A model generated the notes under the pieces. The model did not search any database. It was not told the origin of the DNA and worked only from the letters and a program-made list of their open reading frames with translations. Shown piece by piece: positions 1-7,614 of a stretch of 40,574 bases of DNA; position 1 is the stretch's first letter, and the number at the start of each line of letters is the position of its first letter. Source of the DNA: Streptococcus suis (GTDB lineage: Bacteria > Bacillota > Bacilli > Lactobacillales > Streptococcaceae). A program made the translations under genes and the position numbers. The DNA lies in assembly GCF_016743335.1 (NCBI RefSeq), contig NZ_WCJE01000019.1, positions 1 through 40,574 on the forward strand. Reading direction: 5' to 3'.

Positions 1-25
1 AATCACAACCCAGTCTTTTCATTAT

Positions 26-54
26 TTGAAAAAAAGGCCAAGATGGCTTACAAT
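26..54 (+). promoter_or_regulatory. Predicted sigma-A promoter for the tsaB operon
   Basis: TTGAAA at 26-31 and TACAAT at 49-54 are separated by exactly 17 nt. This is the best core promoter upstream of tsaB. It lies before the repeat element at 71-277, so the repeat would be transcribed as part of the tsaB leader. Confidence 0.5.
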
Positions 55-70
55 AGAGAGTAGCATTGAA

Positions 71-277
71 ATACTCTTCGAAAATCAAAATAAGACGTTG
101 TTGACTTGATTTGATGAGTGAAAGGCTCCAGTGGAGCCTTTCAGCCTGTTACCTTGAAACAAAATAGTAACAGGGTTCTATCTGCTAAGTAGAAACGAAC
201 TACGTTCGCTCTATCTCCAACCTCCAAAGGTTCCCCAAACCTTTGGAGCTAGTCTGATTTTGATTTTCATTGAGTAT
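71..277. repeat. MITE-like intergenic repeat with terminal inverted repeats
   Basis: The ends are imperfect 21-bp inverted repeats. The left end starts ATACTCTTCGAAAATC (71-91) and the right end finishes GATTTTCATTGAGTAT (257-277), differing at about three positions. Inside are several perfect hairpins: GAAAGGCTCC/GGAGCCTTTC around 120-142, CCTGTTAC/GTAACAGG around 145-175, and CCAAAGG/CCTTTGG around 225-247. There is no coding capacity. The terminal sequence ATACTC...GAAAATC resembles small repeats scattered through streptococcal genomes. A truncated relative sharing the right end lies at 35287-35340. Confidence 0.7.
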
Positions 278-293
278 AAGGAAAGAGGAGAAG

Positions 294-977
294 ATGAAAA
301 TGCTAGCTTTAGACAGCTCCAACCAGGCCCTATCGGTTGCCTTGGTGGAGGACGGTCGTTTGCAGGCGGAAACCCTGCTGGCCGTCAAGAAAAATCATAG
401 TATCAGCCTCATGCCTGTGGTCGATTTTTTGGTGGCACAGGTGGGCTGGACGCCCAAAGACTTGAATAGGGTTGTGGTCGCTCAGGGACCTGGCTCCTAC
501 ACGGGTCTGCGGGTGGCGGTGGCGACTGCCAAGACCCTGGCCTACACCCTCAAGATTGACTTGGTGGGGCTATCCAGTCTTCAGTCCCTGGTTCCGCCTA
601 GCCTGACGGGTTTGGTGGTCCCCCTCATCGATGCCCGCCGGAACTGCGTCTATGCAGGTGTTTATGAAAATGGCGGAGCAGTCGAGGCAGACCGCTACTG
701 GTCTTTCGAAGACTTGCTTTCTAGCCTGTCTGGCAAGGAAAACATCACCTTTGTCGGCGAGGTAGAAAACTTTATGGAGCAAATCGAGCAAGCTCTACCG
801 ACTGCTCAGTATCAAGCCAGTCTGCCGTCTGCCTATCAATTGGCAGTAATCGGTCAAGACTTGCCGGCAGTAGATGTGACTAGCTTTGAGCCCAACTATC
901 TCAAGCGGGTAGAGGCAGAAGAAAACTGGCTCAAGGACAACCAAGCTGGCTCAGAGAGTTATATCAAGCGTGTATGA
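294..977 (+). CDS. tsaB: tRNA threonylcarbamoyladenosine (t6A) biosynthesis protein TsaB
   Basis: TsaB is an inactive ASKHA-fold paralogue of TsaD. It works with TsaD and TsaE to transfer threonylcarbamoyl to A37 of ANN-decoding tRNAs. The 227-residue product opens with the family's LALDSSNQALSVAL strand-turn motif and has the GPGSYTGLRVA segment near residue 65, both typical of TsaB. The start at 294 follows GAGGAG closely. A second in-frame ATG at 300 has better spacing (9 nt) and is a real alternative. It overlaps rimI by 4 nt (ATGA), so the two are translationally coupled. The tsaB-rimI-tsaD order is a common bacterial arrangement and supports the call. Confidence 0.93.
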   Translation: MKMLALDSSNQALSVALVEDGRLQAETLLAVKKNHSISLMPVVDFLVAQVGWTPKDLNRVVVAQGPGSYTGLRVAVATAKTLAYTLKIDLVGLSSLQSLVPPSLTGLVVPLIDARRNCVYAGVYENGGAVEADRYWSFEDLLSSLSGKENITFVGEVENFMEQIEQALPTAQYQASLPSAYQLAVIGQDLPAVDVTSFEPNYLKRVEAEENWLKDNQAGSESYIKRV

Positions 978-1414
978 TAGAGATTAAACACTACGACGGC
1001 CAGGAAAATCTGGCGGAGGCTGTTTTGTCAGTTATGGAGTCGGTCTATGAGCAATCTCCATGGACTCTGGAGCAGATTGCCTCCAGTATGGCCAGTCAGG
1101 ATGAGGACTACTATCTGGCTTATGAGGGTCAGGAATTAGTCGGATTTTTGGCTGTGCAGACGGTGCTGGATGAGATGGAAATCTTGCAGATTGCTGTCAA
1201 GGCTGATTTTCAGAGGTTGGGAATCGCCAGTCAACTGATGGCTGCTGTGATGGACTGGGAGGGGGACATCTTCCTCGAAGTGAGGGAGTCTAACAGTGCA
1301 GCTCAGGCCCTCTATACACGCCAGCATTTTACCAAAATAGGAAAACGAAAAGACTACTACCGCCATCCTGTCGAGGACGCGGTGATAATGAAGAGAGAAC
1401 GTGATGAAAGATAG
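974..1414 (+). CDS. rimI: Ribosomal protein S18 alanine N-acetyltransferase RimI (GNAT)
   Basis: RimI-type GNAT enzymes acetylate the N-terminus of ribosomal protein S18, although the exact substrate in streptococci is inferred from context. The 146-residue product has the GNAT acetyl-CoA-binding segment (V)[14 protein letters not shown] around residues 75-89. It also has the late strand [19 protein letters not shown], characteristic of the RimI/RimJ group. The start codon overlaps the tsaB stop (ATGA), and the 3' end overlaps the tsaD start by 11 nt. It is therefore the middle gene of a tightly coupled operon. A generic GNAT enzyme is possible, but the position between tsaB and tsaD makes RimI the best call. 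Confidence 0.9.
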   Translation: MIEIKHYDGQENLAEAVLSVMESVYEQSPWTLEQIASSMASQDEDYYLAYEGQELVGFLAVQTVLDEMEILQIAVKADFQRLGIASQLMAAVMDWEGDIFLEVRESNSAAQALYTRQHFTKIGKRKDYYRHPVEDAVIMKRERDER

Positions 1415-2411
1415 ATTGATTTTGGCGATTGAGACCTCCTGTGACGAGACCTCGGTGGCTGTTTTGCGCAATGAGGCGGAGCTTTTATCCAATGTCATTG
1501 CCAGTCAGATTGCCAGCCACCAGCGGTTTGGCGGGGTGGTACCTGAAGTGGCCAGCCGTCACCATGTGGAAGTGATTACGGCCTGTATCGAGGAGGCCTT
1601 GTTGGAGGCGGAAGTGACGGCAGAGGACCTGACGGCTGTGGCTGTGACCTATGGGCCTGGCTTAGTTGGTGCCTTGCTAGTCGGAATTTCGGCTGCCAAG
1701 GCCTTTGCCTGGGCTAACGGTCTGCCGCTCATTCCTGTCAACCATATGGCAGGGCATTTGATGGCGGCGCGTGCGGTCAAGGAGTTGGAGTTTCCGCTTT
1801 TGGCTCTTTTGGTCAGCGGTGGGCACACGGAGTTGGTCTATGTGTCAGAAGCAGGCGACTACAAGATTGTCGGTGAAACGCGAGATGATGCGGTCGGCGA
1901 GGCCTACGATAAGGTAGGACGGGTCATGGGGCTGCCCTATCCAGCTGGTCGTGTCATCGATGAGTTGGCACATGAGGGGCAGGACATTTATGACTTCCCT
2001 CGTGCTATGATAAAAGAAGACAATCTGGAATTTTCTTTTTCTGGACTCAAATCTGCCTTTATCAACCTCTACCACAATGCCCAGCAGAAAGGGGAAACCT
2101 TGTCCAATGCGGACCTGTCAGCCTCTTTCCAAGCCTGTGTCATGGACATACTCATGGCTAAGACCAAGAAGGCTTTGGAGCAATACCCAGTCAAGACCTT
2201 GGTCGTAGCGGGCGGTGTGGCAGCCAATCAGGGCTTGCGGGAGCGGTTGGCGGCTGAAATCACCGATGTGGAGGTGATTATTCCCCCGCTTCGCCTCTGC
2301 GGTGACAATGCAGGCATGATTGCCTTGGCAGCGGTCAGTGAGTACAATAAGGAAAACCTTGCTGGCTGGGACCTCAATGCCAAGCCTAGTCTGGCTTTTG
2401 AGAATTTATAA
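1404..2411 (+). CDS. tsaD: tRNA N6-adenosine threonylcarbamoyltransferase TsaD
   Basis: TsaD is the catalytic subunit that transfers the threonylcarbamoyl group from TC-AMP to A37 of tRNA. The 335-residue product has the N-terminal [16 protein letters not shown] motif, the metal-binding NHMAGHL histidine pair near residue 111, the [12 protein letters not shown] nucleotide-binding segment, and a C-terminal [16 protein letters not shown] phosphate loop. Length and motifs are standard for bacterial TsaD. A GTG at 1401 sits directly before the ATG at 1404; the ATG is preferred. It overlaps rimI by 11 nt and is followed by a terminator at 2420-2448, which closes the operon. Confidence 0.97.
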   Translation: MKDRLILAIETSCDETSVAVLRNEAELLSNVIASQIASHQRFGGVVPEVASRHHVEVITACIEEALLEAEVTAEDLTAVAVTYGPGLVGALLVGISAAKAFAWANGLPLIPVNHMAGHLMAARAVKELEFPLLALLVSGGHTELVYVSEAGDYKIVGETRDDAVGEAYDKVGRVMGLPYPAGRVIDELAHEGQDIYDFPRAMIKEDNLEFSFSGLKSAFINLYHNAQQKGETLSNADLSASFQACVMDILMAKTKKALEQYPVKTLVVAGGVAANQGLRERLAAEITDVEVIIPPLRLCGDNAGMIALAAVSEYNKENLAGWDLNAKPSLAFENL

Positions 2412-2419
2412 GAAGGAAA

Positions 2420-2448
2420 CAGCTGGATTTTGATGCCCAGCTTTTTCT
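2420..2448 (+). terminator. Rho-independent terminator after tsaD
   Basis: CAGCTGG and CCCAGCT form a stem around an ATTTTGATG loop and are followed by a short T run (TTTTTC). It lies 8 nt after the tsaD stop. Confidence 0.7.
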
Positions 2449-2468
2449 AATGATGTACCAATTTGTTA

Positions 2469-2497
2469 TTGACAAGGGAGAGATTGTCTCCTATACT
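2469..2497 (+). promoter_or_regulatory. Predicted promoter of azlCD with inverted repeat in the spacer
   Basis: TTGACA (2469-2474) and TATACT (2492-2497) are spaced by 17 nt, a near-consensus promoter. The spacer contains the inverted repeat GGAGAGATTGTCTCC (2477-2491; 5-bp arms, 5-nt centre), which could be an operator. No regulator is assigned. Confidence 0.75.
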
Positions 2498-2530
2498 AGA
2501 ATGATATAACTTGATTTCAAAGGAGAGAAG

Positions 2531-3232
2531 ATGAAAGTACAGGATTTTCGTGAGGGCTTGCGGGATGCTATTCCCACAGCTCTGGGCTATGCCAGTATTG
2601 GCCTAGCCTGCGGTGTCGTATCGGTTAATTCCGGCATTTCTGCGGTGGAAATGGGGCTGATGAGCCTTTTGGTCTATGCAGGAAGTGCCCAGTTTGTCAT
2701 GTGTGCTATGATTTTGGCAGGGGCTCCTCTGGTGTCCATTGCAGTGACAGTTTTCTTTGTCAATCTGCGGAATTTCCTCATGTGCCTGCATACGACGACC
2801 ATTTTTCAGGGCAACAGTCTGGGGTCTAATATCCTGATTGGCTCTTTTGTGACGGATGAGTCCTATGCGGTGCTACTCCGTAAGCACATTGAAGACAAGC
2901 AGATTGCACCAAGCTGGATGTACGGCAACAACTTTGCGAGCTACGCTTCTTGGGTGATTTTTACCACCTTGGGCAATCTTATCGGTGGTTTGATTCCAAA
3001 TCCAGAGCAGTTTGGCTTGGATTTTGCCTTGGTGGCTATGTTTGTCGGCATTTTCTCAGGTCAGTTGGAGGCCATGGCTCGGACCATTCCTTTGAAAAAA
3101 ATCGGCTTGATTTTGCTGACGGTTGGTCTAGCCTATGTCGGTCTGTCTGTACTAGTGTCGTCCTATGTTGCGGTGCTTCTGGCGACGCTTTTGGGCTGTT
3201 TTGTGGGGGTGATGATTGATGATAAAAACTAG
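2531..3232 (+). CDS. azlC: AzlC family branched-chain amino acid exporter, large subunit
   Basis: AzlC and the small AzlD partner form a two-component inner-membrane exporter of branched-chain amino acids or their analogues. The 233-residue product is hydrophobic with about seven predicted segments. It has the family's early motif GLRDAIPTALGYASIGLACG and the central AGSAQFVMCAMI and FFVNLRNFLMC segments. A strong Shine-Dalgarno (AAAGGAGAG) precedes ATG 2531. The 3' end overlaps azlD by 14 nt. Substrate specificity cannot be read from sequence; export of other small metabolites is possible. Confidence 0.9.
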   Translation: MKVQDFREGLRDAIPTALGYASIGLACGVVSVNSGISAVEMGLMSLLVYAGSAQFVMCAMILAGAPLVSIAVTVFFVNLRNFLMCLHTTTIFQGNSLGSNILIGSFVTDESYAVLLRKHIEDKQIAPSWMYGNNFASYASWVIFTTLGNLIGGLIPNPEQFGLDFALVAMFVGIFSGQLEAMARTIPLKKIGLILLTVGLAYVGLSVLVSSYVAVLLATLLGCFVGVMIDDKN

Positions 3233-3542
3233 TATTTTACTGATTATTCTGGCGTCAGCCCTAGTGACCTGGCTGCCACGCGTCCTGCCTTTTGTCCTGA
3301 CGCAGAACAAATCCCTGCCTCCAAAGTTGGTGAAATTTCTCAGCTTTCTACCCATCACCATTATCTTTGCCCTGACCCTCTCCAGCATCATGGACGAAAA
3401 GGTGGGATCCCTTCCCAGCCTTCTCCCTGTCGAAAGTCTGGCCCTCATTCCGACCTTTTTGGTGGTCCTGAGGACCAAAAATATCCTCCTCGCAGTAGTG
3501 GTTGGTGTCTTGACGACAGCTGCTCTCCGCTTGCTTTTCTAG
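3219..3542 (+). CDS. azlD: AzlD family exporter, small membrane subunit
   Basis: This is a small (107-residue) membrane protein with about four hydrophobic segments. It has the AzlD-type motif VTWLPRVLPFVL near residue 20, followed by LPPKLVKFLSFLPITIIFAL. It is the obligatory partner of AzlC, and the 14-nt overlap with azlC indicates coupled translation. An in-frame TTG lies immediately upstream at 3216, but ATG 3219 is preferred because a GGGGG tract lies 9 nt before it. It is followed after 9 nt by the next transporter gene, probably in the same transcript. Confidence 0.9.
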   Translation: MIKTSILLIILASALVTWLPRVLPFVLTQNKSLPPKLVKFLSFLPITIIFALTLSSIMDEKVGSLPSLLPVESLALIPTFLVVLRTKNILLAVVVGVLTTAALRLLF

Positions 3543-3551
3543 GAGGGACTT

Positions 3552-4574
3552 ATGGTTAAGGAAAATGCCAGAGGTATGGTACTTTGTCTAGTCTTGGCTG
3601 GAATAAGCTGGTGCTTAGGGAGTTGGTTTTCAGTAGTGGGTGGGCCCGTTTTTGCCCTTCTAATCGGGATGAGCCTGCATTCTTACATTTCAAGGAAAAA
3701 TACATTTCAATCAGGCTTGACCTTTACTTCTAAGAAGGTCTTACAGTATGCGGTGATTTGTTTGGGATTTGGTCTGAATCTGTCTGCGGTTCTTGCAGTT
3801 GGGCGTCAATCTCTTCCAATTATTCTTTCGACCATCAGTTGTGCCTTGATTTTGGCAGTTCTGATGTGGAAAATCTTGCCCATTTCATCTCATCTGGCGA
3901 CCTTGATTGGCGTAGGGACCTCTATCTGTGGTGGCTCTGCCATTGCGGCGACAGCTCCCGTTATCCAGGCAGATGATGAGGATGTGGCTCAGGCTATCTC
4001 GGTCATCTTTCTCTTTAATGTCTTGGCGGCCTTGATTTTTCCGACTTTGGCAACTTGGCTTGGGTTTTCGACCGATTCGGGTCAGGCCTTTGGGATCTTC
4101 GCCGGAACGGCGGTCAATGACACCTCGTCGGTAACCGCGACAGCAGCTACTTGGGACAGCCTTTACGGCCTGGGCAGTCAGACCTTGGACACAGCTGTGA
4201 CCGTCAAGCTGACGCGAACTCTGGCTATTATCCCGATTACAACGGTCTTGGCGATTTGGCAAGCTCGAGGAAAGGGAGTTCAGGCAGACAAGAAGTCCCT
4301 CTTGGCGGGTTTTCCGACCTTCATTCTGTACTTTATCCTAGCCAGTCTGGTGACAACAATCGCAGGTCACTTTGGATTTGGAGCAGATTTGTTTACCCCA
4401 CTCAAAACCCTATCTAAGTTCTTCATTTGCATGGCCATGGCTGCTATTGGTTTGCGAACAGATGTCTTTTCTTTAGTGAAAAATGGCAGAGCTGCTCTTC
4501 TAGTCGGACTAGTTTGCTGGCTGGGTGTGACAGTGTTGACACTGGTTTGGCAGGCAATCTTGGGAATTTGGTGA
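3552..4574 (+). CDS. YeiH/UPF0324 family putative sulfate-type exporter
   Basis: This 340-residue polytopic membrane protein belongs to the YeiH/UPF0324 family. Recognisable conserved segments are VLQYAVICLGFGLNLS near residue 60, the glycine-rich IGVGTSICGGSAIAATAPV near 115, and GIFAGTAVNDTSSVTATA near 180. Family members are annotated as putative sulfate exporters, but the substrate is mostly unproven. The strong AGGAGGG Shine-Dalgarno ends 3 nt before ATG 3552. It starts 9 nt after azlD, so azlC-azlD-yeiH is likely one operon. This suggests an export module for small organic or sulfur-containing anions, which is inference. Confidence 0.85.
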   Translation: MVKENARGMVLCLVLAGISWCLGSWFSVVGGPVFALLIGMSLHSYISRKNTFQSGLTFTSKKVLQYAVICLGFGLNLSAVLAVGRQSLPIILSTISCALILAVLMWKILPISSHLATLIGVGTSICGGSAIAATAPVIQADDEDVAQAISVIFLFNVLAALIFPTLATWLGFSTDSGQAFGIFAGTAVNDTSSVTATAATWDSLYGLGSQTLDTAVTVKLTRTLAIIPITTVLAIWQARGKGVQADKKSLLAGFPTFILYFILASLVTTIAGHFGFGADLFTPLKTLSKFFICMAMAAIGLRTDVFSLVKNGRAALLVGLVCWLGVTVLTLVWQAILGIW

Positions 4575-4599
4575 ATATAGTCTTTTAGTTTACTTTTAG

Positions 4600-4790
4600 T
4601 ACTCGCTCCAACTATCTGGGAGATAGTTGGAGACTGGGGATAAAGTGAACGATGTTCACATCAAAAGCTGCAGACATAACTCAATGCTTTCTTGTTTCTA
4701 GGCATTGACTTGAAACAGTCCCCCAGACTGTTTCAATCAGGCAAGGCGAGTTCAAACACTCCAGTGGAGTGTTTGAAGTTGGAAATAAGG
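4600..4790. repeat. Complex intergenic hairpin repeat
   Basis: The roughly 300-nt gap between two convergent genes contains four strong hairpins and no ORF. They are CCAACTATCT/AGATAGTTGG (4609-4631), a GAACGATGTTC motif near 4648, GAAACAGTC/GACTGTTTC near 4712-4736, and TTCAAACACTCC/GGAGTGTTTGAA near 4751-4777. The last shares the CTCCAGTGGAG apex with the repeat at 71-277. It resembles a modular streptococcal intergenic repeat, although terminal inverted repeats are not clear. Confidence 0.5.
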
Positions 4791-4842
4791 AAATAAAGTT
4801 TCCTCATTCGTCGAAGTAATAAAAGAGAAACTAAATGACGAG

Positions 4843-4875
4843 AAAACAGCCTTCTCTTGCGAGAGGCTGTTTTTT
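4843..4875. terminator. Bidirectional terminator between yeiH-like gene and ABC permease
   Basis: AAAACAGCCTTCTC and GAGAGGCTGTTTT form a long stem around a TTGC loop with T runs on both strands. It abuts the stop codon of the minus-strand permease gene. Confidence 0.8.
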
Positions 4876-6500
4876 CATCCCTTCAATCTAAAGGTCTGCG
4901 GAGCTTTTTTCAGTAAAATCCAGTAGCCGATGCTGACATAGGTAATCATAGCTATGGAAATGAGTAGGATGTACAAGTGACTGCCTAAATCCAGCTTGAT
5001 ATTGAGATAGGCTACCCAGTAGAGAGCTCCACTGAGAAATTTATAGACTGGGTTGACAACCTCCATGTCCTTGGTAAAGGGTTGGAGAATATAGTAGATA
5101 AAGAGATCGTGGAAGGAAAATAGGGCTGTTAGACTCAGCAGGAGCAGAGCAGTTAGGAGATAGGTTTCAATAGGGAGTTGCGCTCTGGTAAAGATGATGA
5201 GGGCCAATAATAGAGAACCAGAGAAGGCAGCATTTAATTTTACAGTTTGCAGAAAACGATAATGAAAGCCTGCAATAATGGTCTTTGCTTCGCGGTAAAA
5301 TGGATAGTGGAGCATGGAAATATCGCAATTAACAAAGACCATCTGTGCGACTGCCTTGCCCATGGAGGCCACATACATGACCATGAACGCAAAAGGTAGT
5401 CCCTCGATGTAGTTGGTATTGCTTATCTGAATGTCCTCTTTTGAAAACCAACGAATTCCTTCAATAAAAAGTACAATAGCCAAAAGACAACCCAAGCGAA
5501 AATGCAGTTTTTTCGTAAGGACAGAACGATAGCGGTCAAATAGCAGAGCGTTTAGGTAGGTCATGCCTGACAGATGAGTCAGGTCCTTTCCTGTTTCCAT
5601 ACTCAGTTTCGCCTGCATCTGTAAACCTTGTCGGGTGTACTCGTTCCCTTTGGTCAGCTCAAAAATCTTCTTATCCATCTGCAAGGACTGGTCCATGCAA
5701 TAATAGAGATAGTCCAGATGATTGGTCTGTTGCTTCAAATAACCATAGCCAAACCAAATCAGCAAGACCTGACAGACAAGCACAGTCAGTAAAAAGATTA
5801 GTGATAGATGATTGCGGAAAAGGATAAGGCAGGCAATGGCTGCTATACCAGTAGCCAAGATAACCCAGTATTGCCAAGAGTTTCGACGTGGCAAAATACC
5901 TCTGTTGAATAGTGCTCGATTGAGAGCCTGTCCAGTAAAAACTCCTGTTGGAATGGTCAGTAATCCTAGAGGCAGATAGAGCCAATTTCCTGATAGGCTA
6001 GAAAAAATCAGCAGGGCAGGCAGGTAGAACAGACTGGTGATAATAGGTTCTACAAAGAGTTGACTCTGGAGAAAACTAGATTGAGAAAGTCCAAAATTTT
6101 GCATGAATTCCCGTTCGGACTTGGCGATAAAAGGCTCAAATCCCTTGCCAAACCGATAGGCATAGCCAACAAAGACCAGCCATAGAGAAAAGCCTAGAAG
6201 CCAGGTCCCTGGAAGAATATTCCAAAAAGTCAATTCCTCACTGGCTAAGATATTCATCCAAAAGGAAGCAAAGTAGAAATTCAAGGCCAGCCACAAACCC
6301 TTGACCAGAAAGCGACTGGGGAAGGAGAGGACGTGCAGGATCAAAAAGAGACTAGACTTAAAGCTATAAGACTTGAAAATACTCTCTGGAATGCTCTGGC
6401 CCACAAGCGGCAGTTTTCGCAGATAGTAGAAAAATCCGTTGACGGTCCGATAGAGGTTGTACTTTTCCTGATACCAAAAATAACGTAGAATGGTTTTCAT
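4875..6500 (-). CDS. ABC transporter membrane subunit (EcsB/ABC-2-like), substrate unknown
   Basis: The 541-residue product has about ten or more hydrophobic segments, starting around residue 70 and ending with one near residue 520. It has no ATPase motifs. Its N-terminal part is basic and aromatic-rich (ILRYFWYQEKYNLYRTV) and would be cytoplasmic. It lies 9 nt downstream of the ATPase gene on the same strand, so the two form an exporter pair. The layout resembles EcsAB-type or other ABC-2 exporters of low-GC Gram-positives. I cannot name a substrate; peptide, lipid or drug export are all possible. Confidence 0.8.
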   Translation of the reverse strand: MKTILRYFWYQEKYNLYRTVNGFFYYLRKLPLVGQSIPESIFKSYSFKSSLFLILHVLSFPSRFLVKGLWLALNFYFASFWMNILASEELTFWNILPGTWLLGFSLWLVFVGYAYRFGKGFEPFIAKSEREFMQNFGLSQSSFLQSQLFVEPIITSLFYLPALLIFSSLSGNWLYLPLGLLTIPTGVFTGQALNRALFNRGILPRRNSWQYWVILATGIAAIACLILFRNHLSLIFLLTVLVCQVLLIWFGYGYLKQQTNHLDYLYYCMDQSLQMDKKIFELTKGNEYTRQGLQMQAKLSMETGKDLTHLSGMTYLNALLFDRYRSVLTKKLHFRLGCLLAIVLFIEGIRWFSKEDIQISNTNYIEGLPFAFMVMYVASMGKAVAQMVFVNCDISMLHYPFYREAKTIIAGFHYRFLQTVKLNAAFSGSLLLALIIFTRAQLPIETYLLTALLLLSLTALFSFHDLFIYYILQPFTKDMEVVNPVYKFLSGALYWVAYLNIKLDLGSHLYILLISIAMITYVSIGYWILLKKAPQTFRLKG

Positions 6501-6509
6501 AAGCCCCTC

Positions 6510-7208
6510 CTAGTCTGCTGTCAAGAGGGTAACCACTTCCTGTTCAAAGTCAGGGTCGTGGAGCTTGTCACTCGGAACAGCCTGTAATTCTTGGTGATGC
6601 AGCAACACAATCTCGTCGCAGAGATCCTGAGCCAGTTGTAAGATATGGGTGGAAAAGATAATAACGGAATCCTTCTTAGCCTCCCGAATCAGCTGTTTGA
6701 ACTCGTGGGCAGCCACAGGGTCAAAGGAAGTCAGGGGCTCATCCAAGAGAAGAACAGGCGGCTGGACAATCAAAGACAGGAGCAACTGGACCTTGTTCTG
6801 CATACCGTGGGAAAAGTCCTTGAGTAGACGGTGCTGGTCTTCTTCTCCGATGCCTACCAAGTTTAGCCATTCTTCTGGACTACGAGGAGATTTGAGTTTA
6901 TCCTTGTGGATATCCATATAGAAACGGACAAACTCGTAAGCCGTCATAAAGGCAGGTAGTTGCGGATAGGTCTGGGTAAAACCGATGTCCGTATTGTCGT
7001 AGTCAAAGGCATTTTCATCCTTCACAAACTGAATCGAGCCACCATCCAAGGTCAGATTGCGGGCAATGCAGTTGAACAAGGTCGTCTTACCAGCACCATT
7101 TCGCCCTAGCAAACCGTAAATTTTGCCTTGTTCGAAGGTAAAGGAAGTATCTTCCAAAATGATTTTATGGTCGAATTTCTTGGAAACAGAAGATAATTTC
7201 AGTTGCAT
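6510..7208 (-). CDS. ABC transporter ATP-binding subunit
   Basis: The 232-residue ATPase has Walker A GLLGRNGAGKTT (about residues 32-43), a Q-loop in DIGFTQTYPQ, a degenerate signature FSHGMQNKVQL in place of LSGGQ, Walker B VLLLDEPLTSFD, and the switch histidine in IIFSTHIL. It pairs with the membrane protein encoded 9 nt downstream. ATG 7208 is chosen because AAAGGAGA lies 6 nt upstream; a TTG two codons earlier would overlap that Shine-Dalgarno. The signature replacement SHGM occurs in ABC-2 exporter ATPases of this type. The substrate is unknown. Confidence 0.92.
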   Translation of the reverse strand: MQLKLSSVSKKFDHKIILEDTSFTFEQGKIYGLLGRNGAGKTTLFNCIARNLTLDGGSIQFVKDENAFDYDNTDIGFTQTYPQLPAFMTAYEFVRFYMDIHKDKLKSPRSPEEWLNLVGIGEEDQHRLLKDFSHGMQNKVQLLLSLIVQPPVLLLDEPLTSFDPVAAHEFKQLIREAKKDSVIIFSTHILQLAQDLCDEIVLLHHQELQAVPSDKLHDPDFEQEVVTLLTAD

Positions 7209-7243
7209 AGCCAATCTCCTTTTTGTTATATTGTTATGGTTTT

Positions 7244-7272
7244 ATCATACAATAAAAAACAAAAAAATTCAA
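7244..7272 (-). promoter_or_regulatory. Predicted promoter of the ABC exporter operon
   Basis: Read on the minus strand, TTGAAT (7267-7272) and TATGAT (7244-7249) are 17 nt apart, 36 nt before the ATPase start codon. Confidence 0.6.
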
Positions 7273-7452
7273 GCAGATTTCGGAAAAATAAAATGGATTT
7301 ATAGACTACATTATCAGACGAGTAGGCCTTTTTTAGTTGTATAGTTTATGGTTTTCTCGACATAATTATAACCTTTTATTTTGAAATGTTTCTATATGGA
7401 AAATAATAAGAAACTGATGATTTTTAGAATAAACAAGAAAATTCCAAAAAAA

Positions 7453-7483
7453 TGTTGACGCTTTCATTTTTCTTGTGTATAAT
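7453..7483 (+). promoter_or_regulatory. bgl operon promoter overlapped by a cre site
   Basis: TTGACG (7455-7460) and TATAAT (7478-7483) are 17 nt apart, a near-consensus promoter. TGTTGACGCTTTCA (7453-7466) matches the catabolite-responsive element consensus TGWAANCGNTWNCA at all but two positions and covers the -35 box. CcpA bound there would block RNA polymerase, so glucose repression of the beta-glucoside locus is predicted. Confidence 0.8.
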
Positions 7484-7504
7484 AAGTTTACAAAATAAAA
7501 TTTA

Positions 7505-7533
7505 GGCATGTGACTGGTAAAGCAGGCAGGACC
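7505..7533 (+). promoter_or_regulatory. Ribonucleic antiterminator (RAT) site for LicT/BglG
   Basis: The transcribed leader contains a 29-nt element beginning GGCATGTGACTGG and ending AAAGCAGGCAGGACC. It has the conserved ACTG...GCAGGC core of BglG/SacY/LicT RNA targets. Its last six bases are also the first bases of the terminator's left arm, so the two folds exclude each other. The matching antiterminator gene is 3.4 kb downstream at 10962. Confidence 0.85.
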
Positions 7534-7589
7534 TTTATAGAACGACACTTATTTTTGTGGTGCCGTACTATAGGGGTCCTTTGTTTTTT
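7528..7589 (+). terminator. Leader terminator controlled by antitermination
   Basis: AGGACCTTTATAG (7528-7540) pairs with CTATAGGGGTCCT (7568-7580) over 13 bp, including two G-U pairs, and is followed by TTGTTTTTT. It lies between the promoter and the PTS gene and overlaps the RAT site. Transcription would stop here unless phosphorylation-controlled LicT binds the RAT. Confidence 0.85.
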
Positions 7590-7614
7590 GGTTAAATGCC
7601 AAAAGGAGTGTCCT

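Noticed and set aside
270..293. TTG start for TsaB
   Set aside because: The codon lies within the terminal repeat and upstream of the Shine-Dalgarno.
7510..7614. N-terminal extension of the PTS protein by 35 residues
   Set aside because: The stretch is the antiterminator RNA and terminator, lacks a Shine-Dalgarno, and the standard EIIB start is at 7615.
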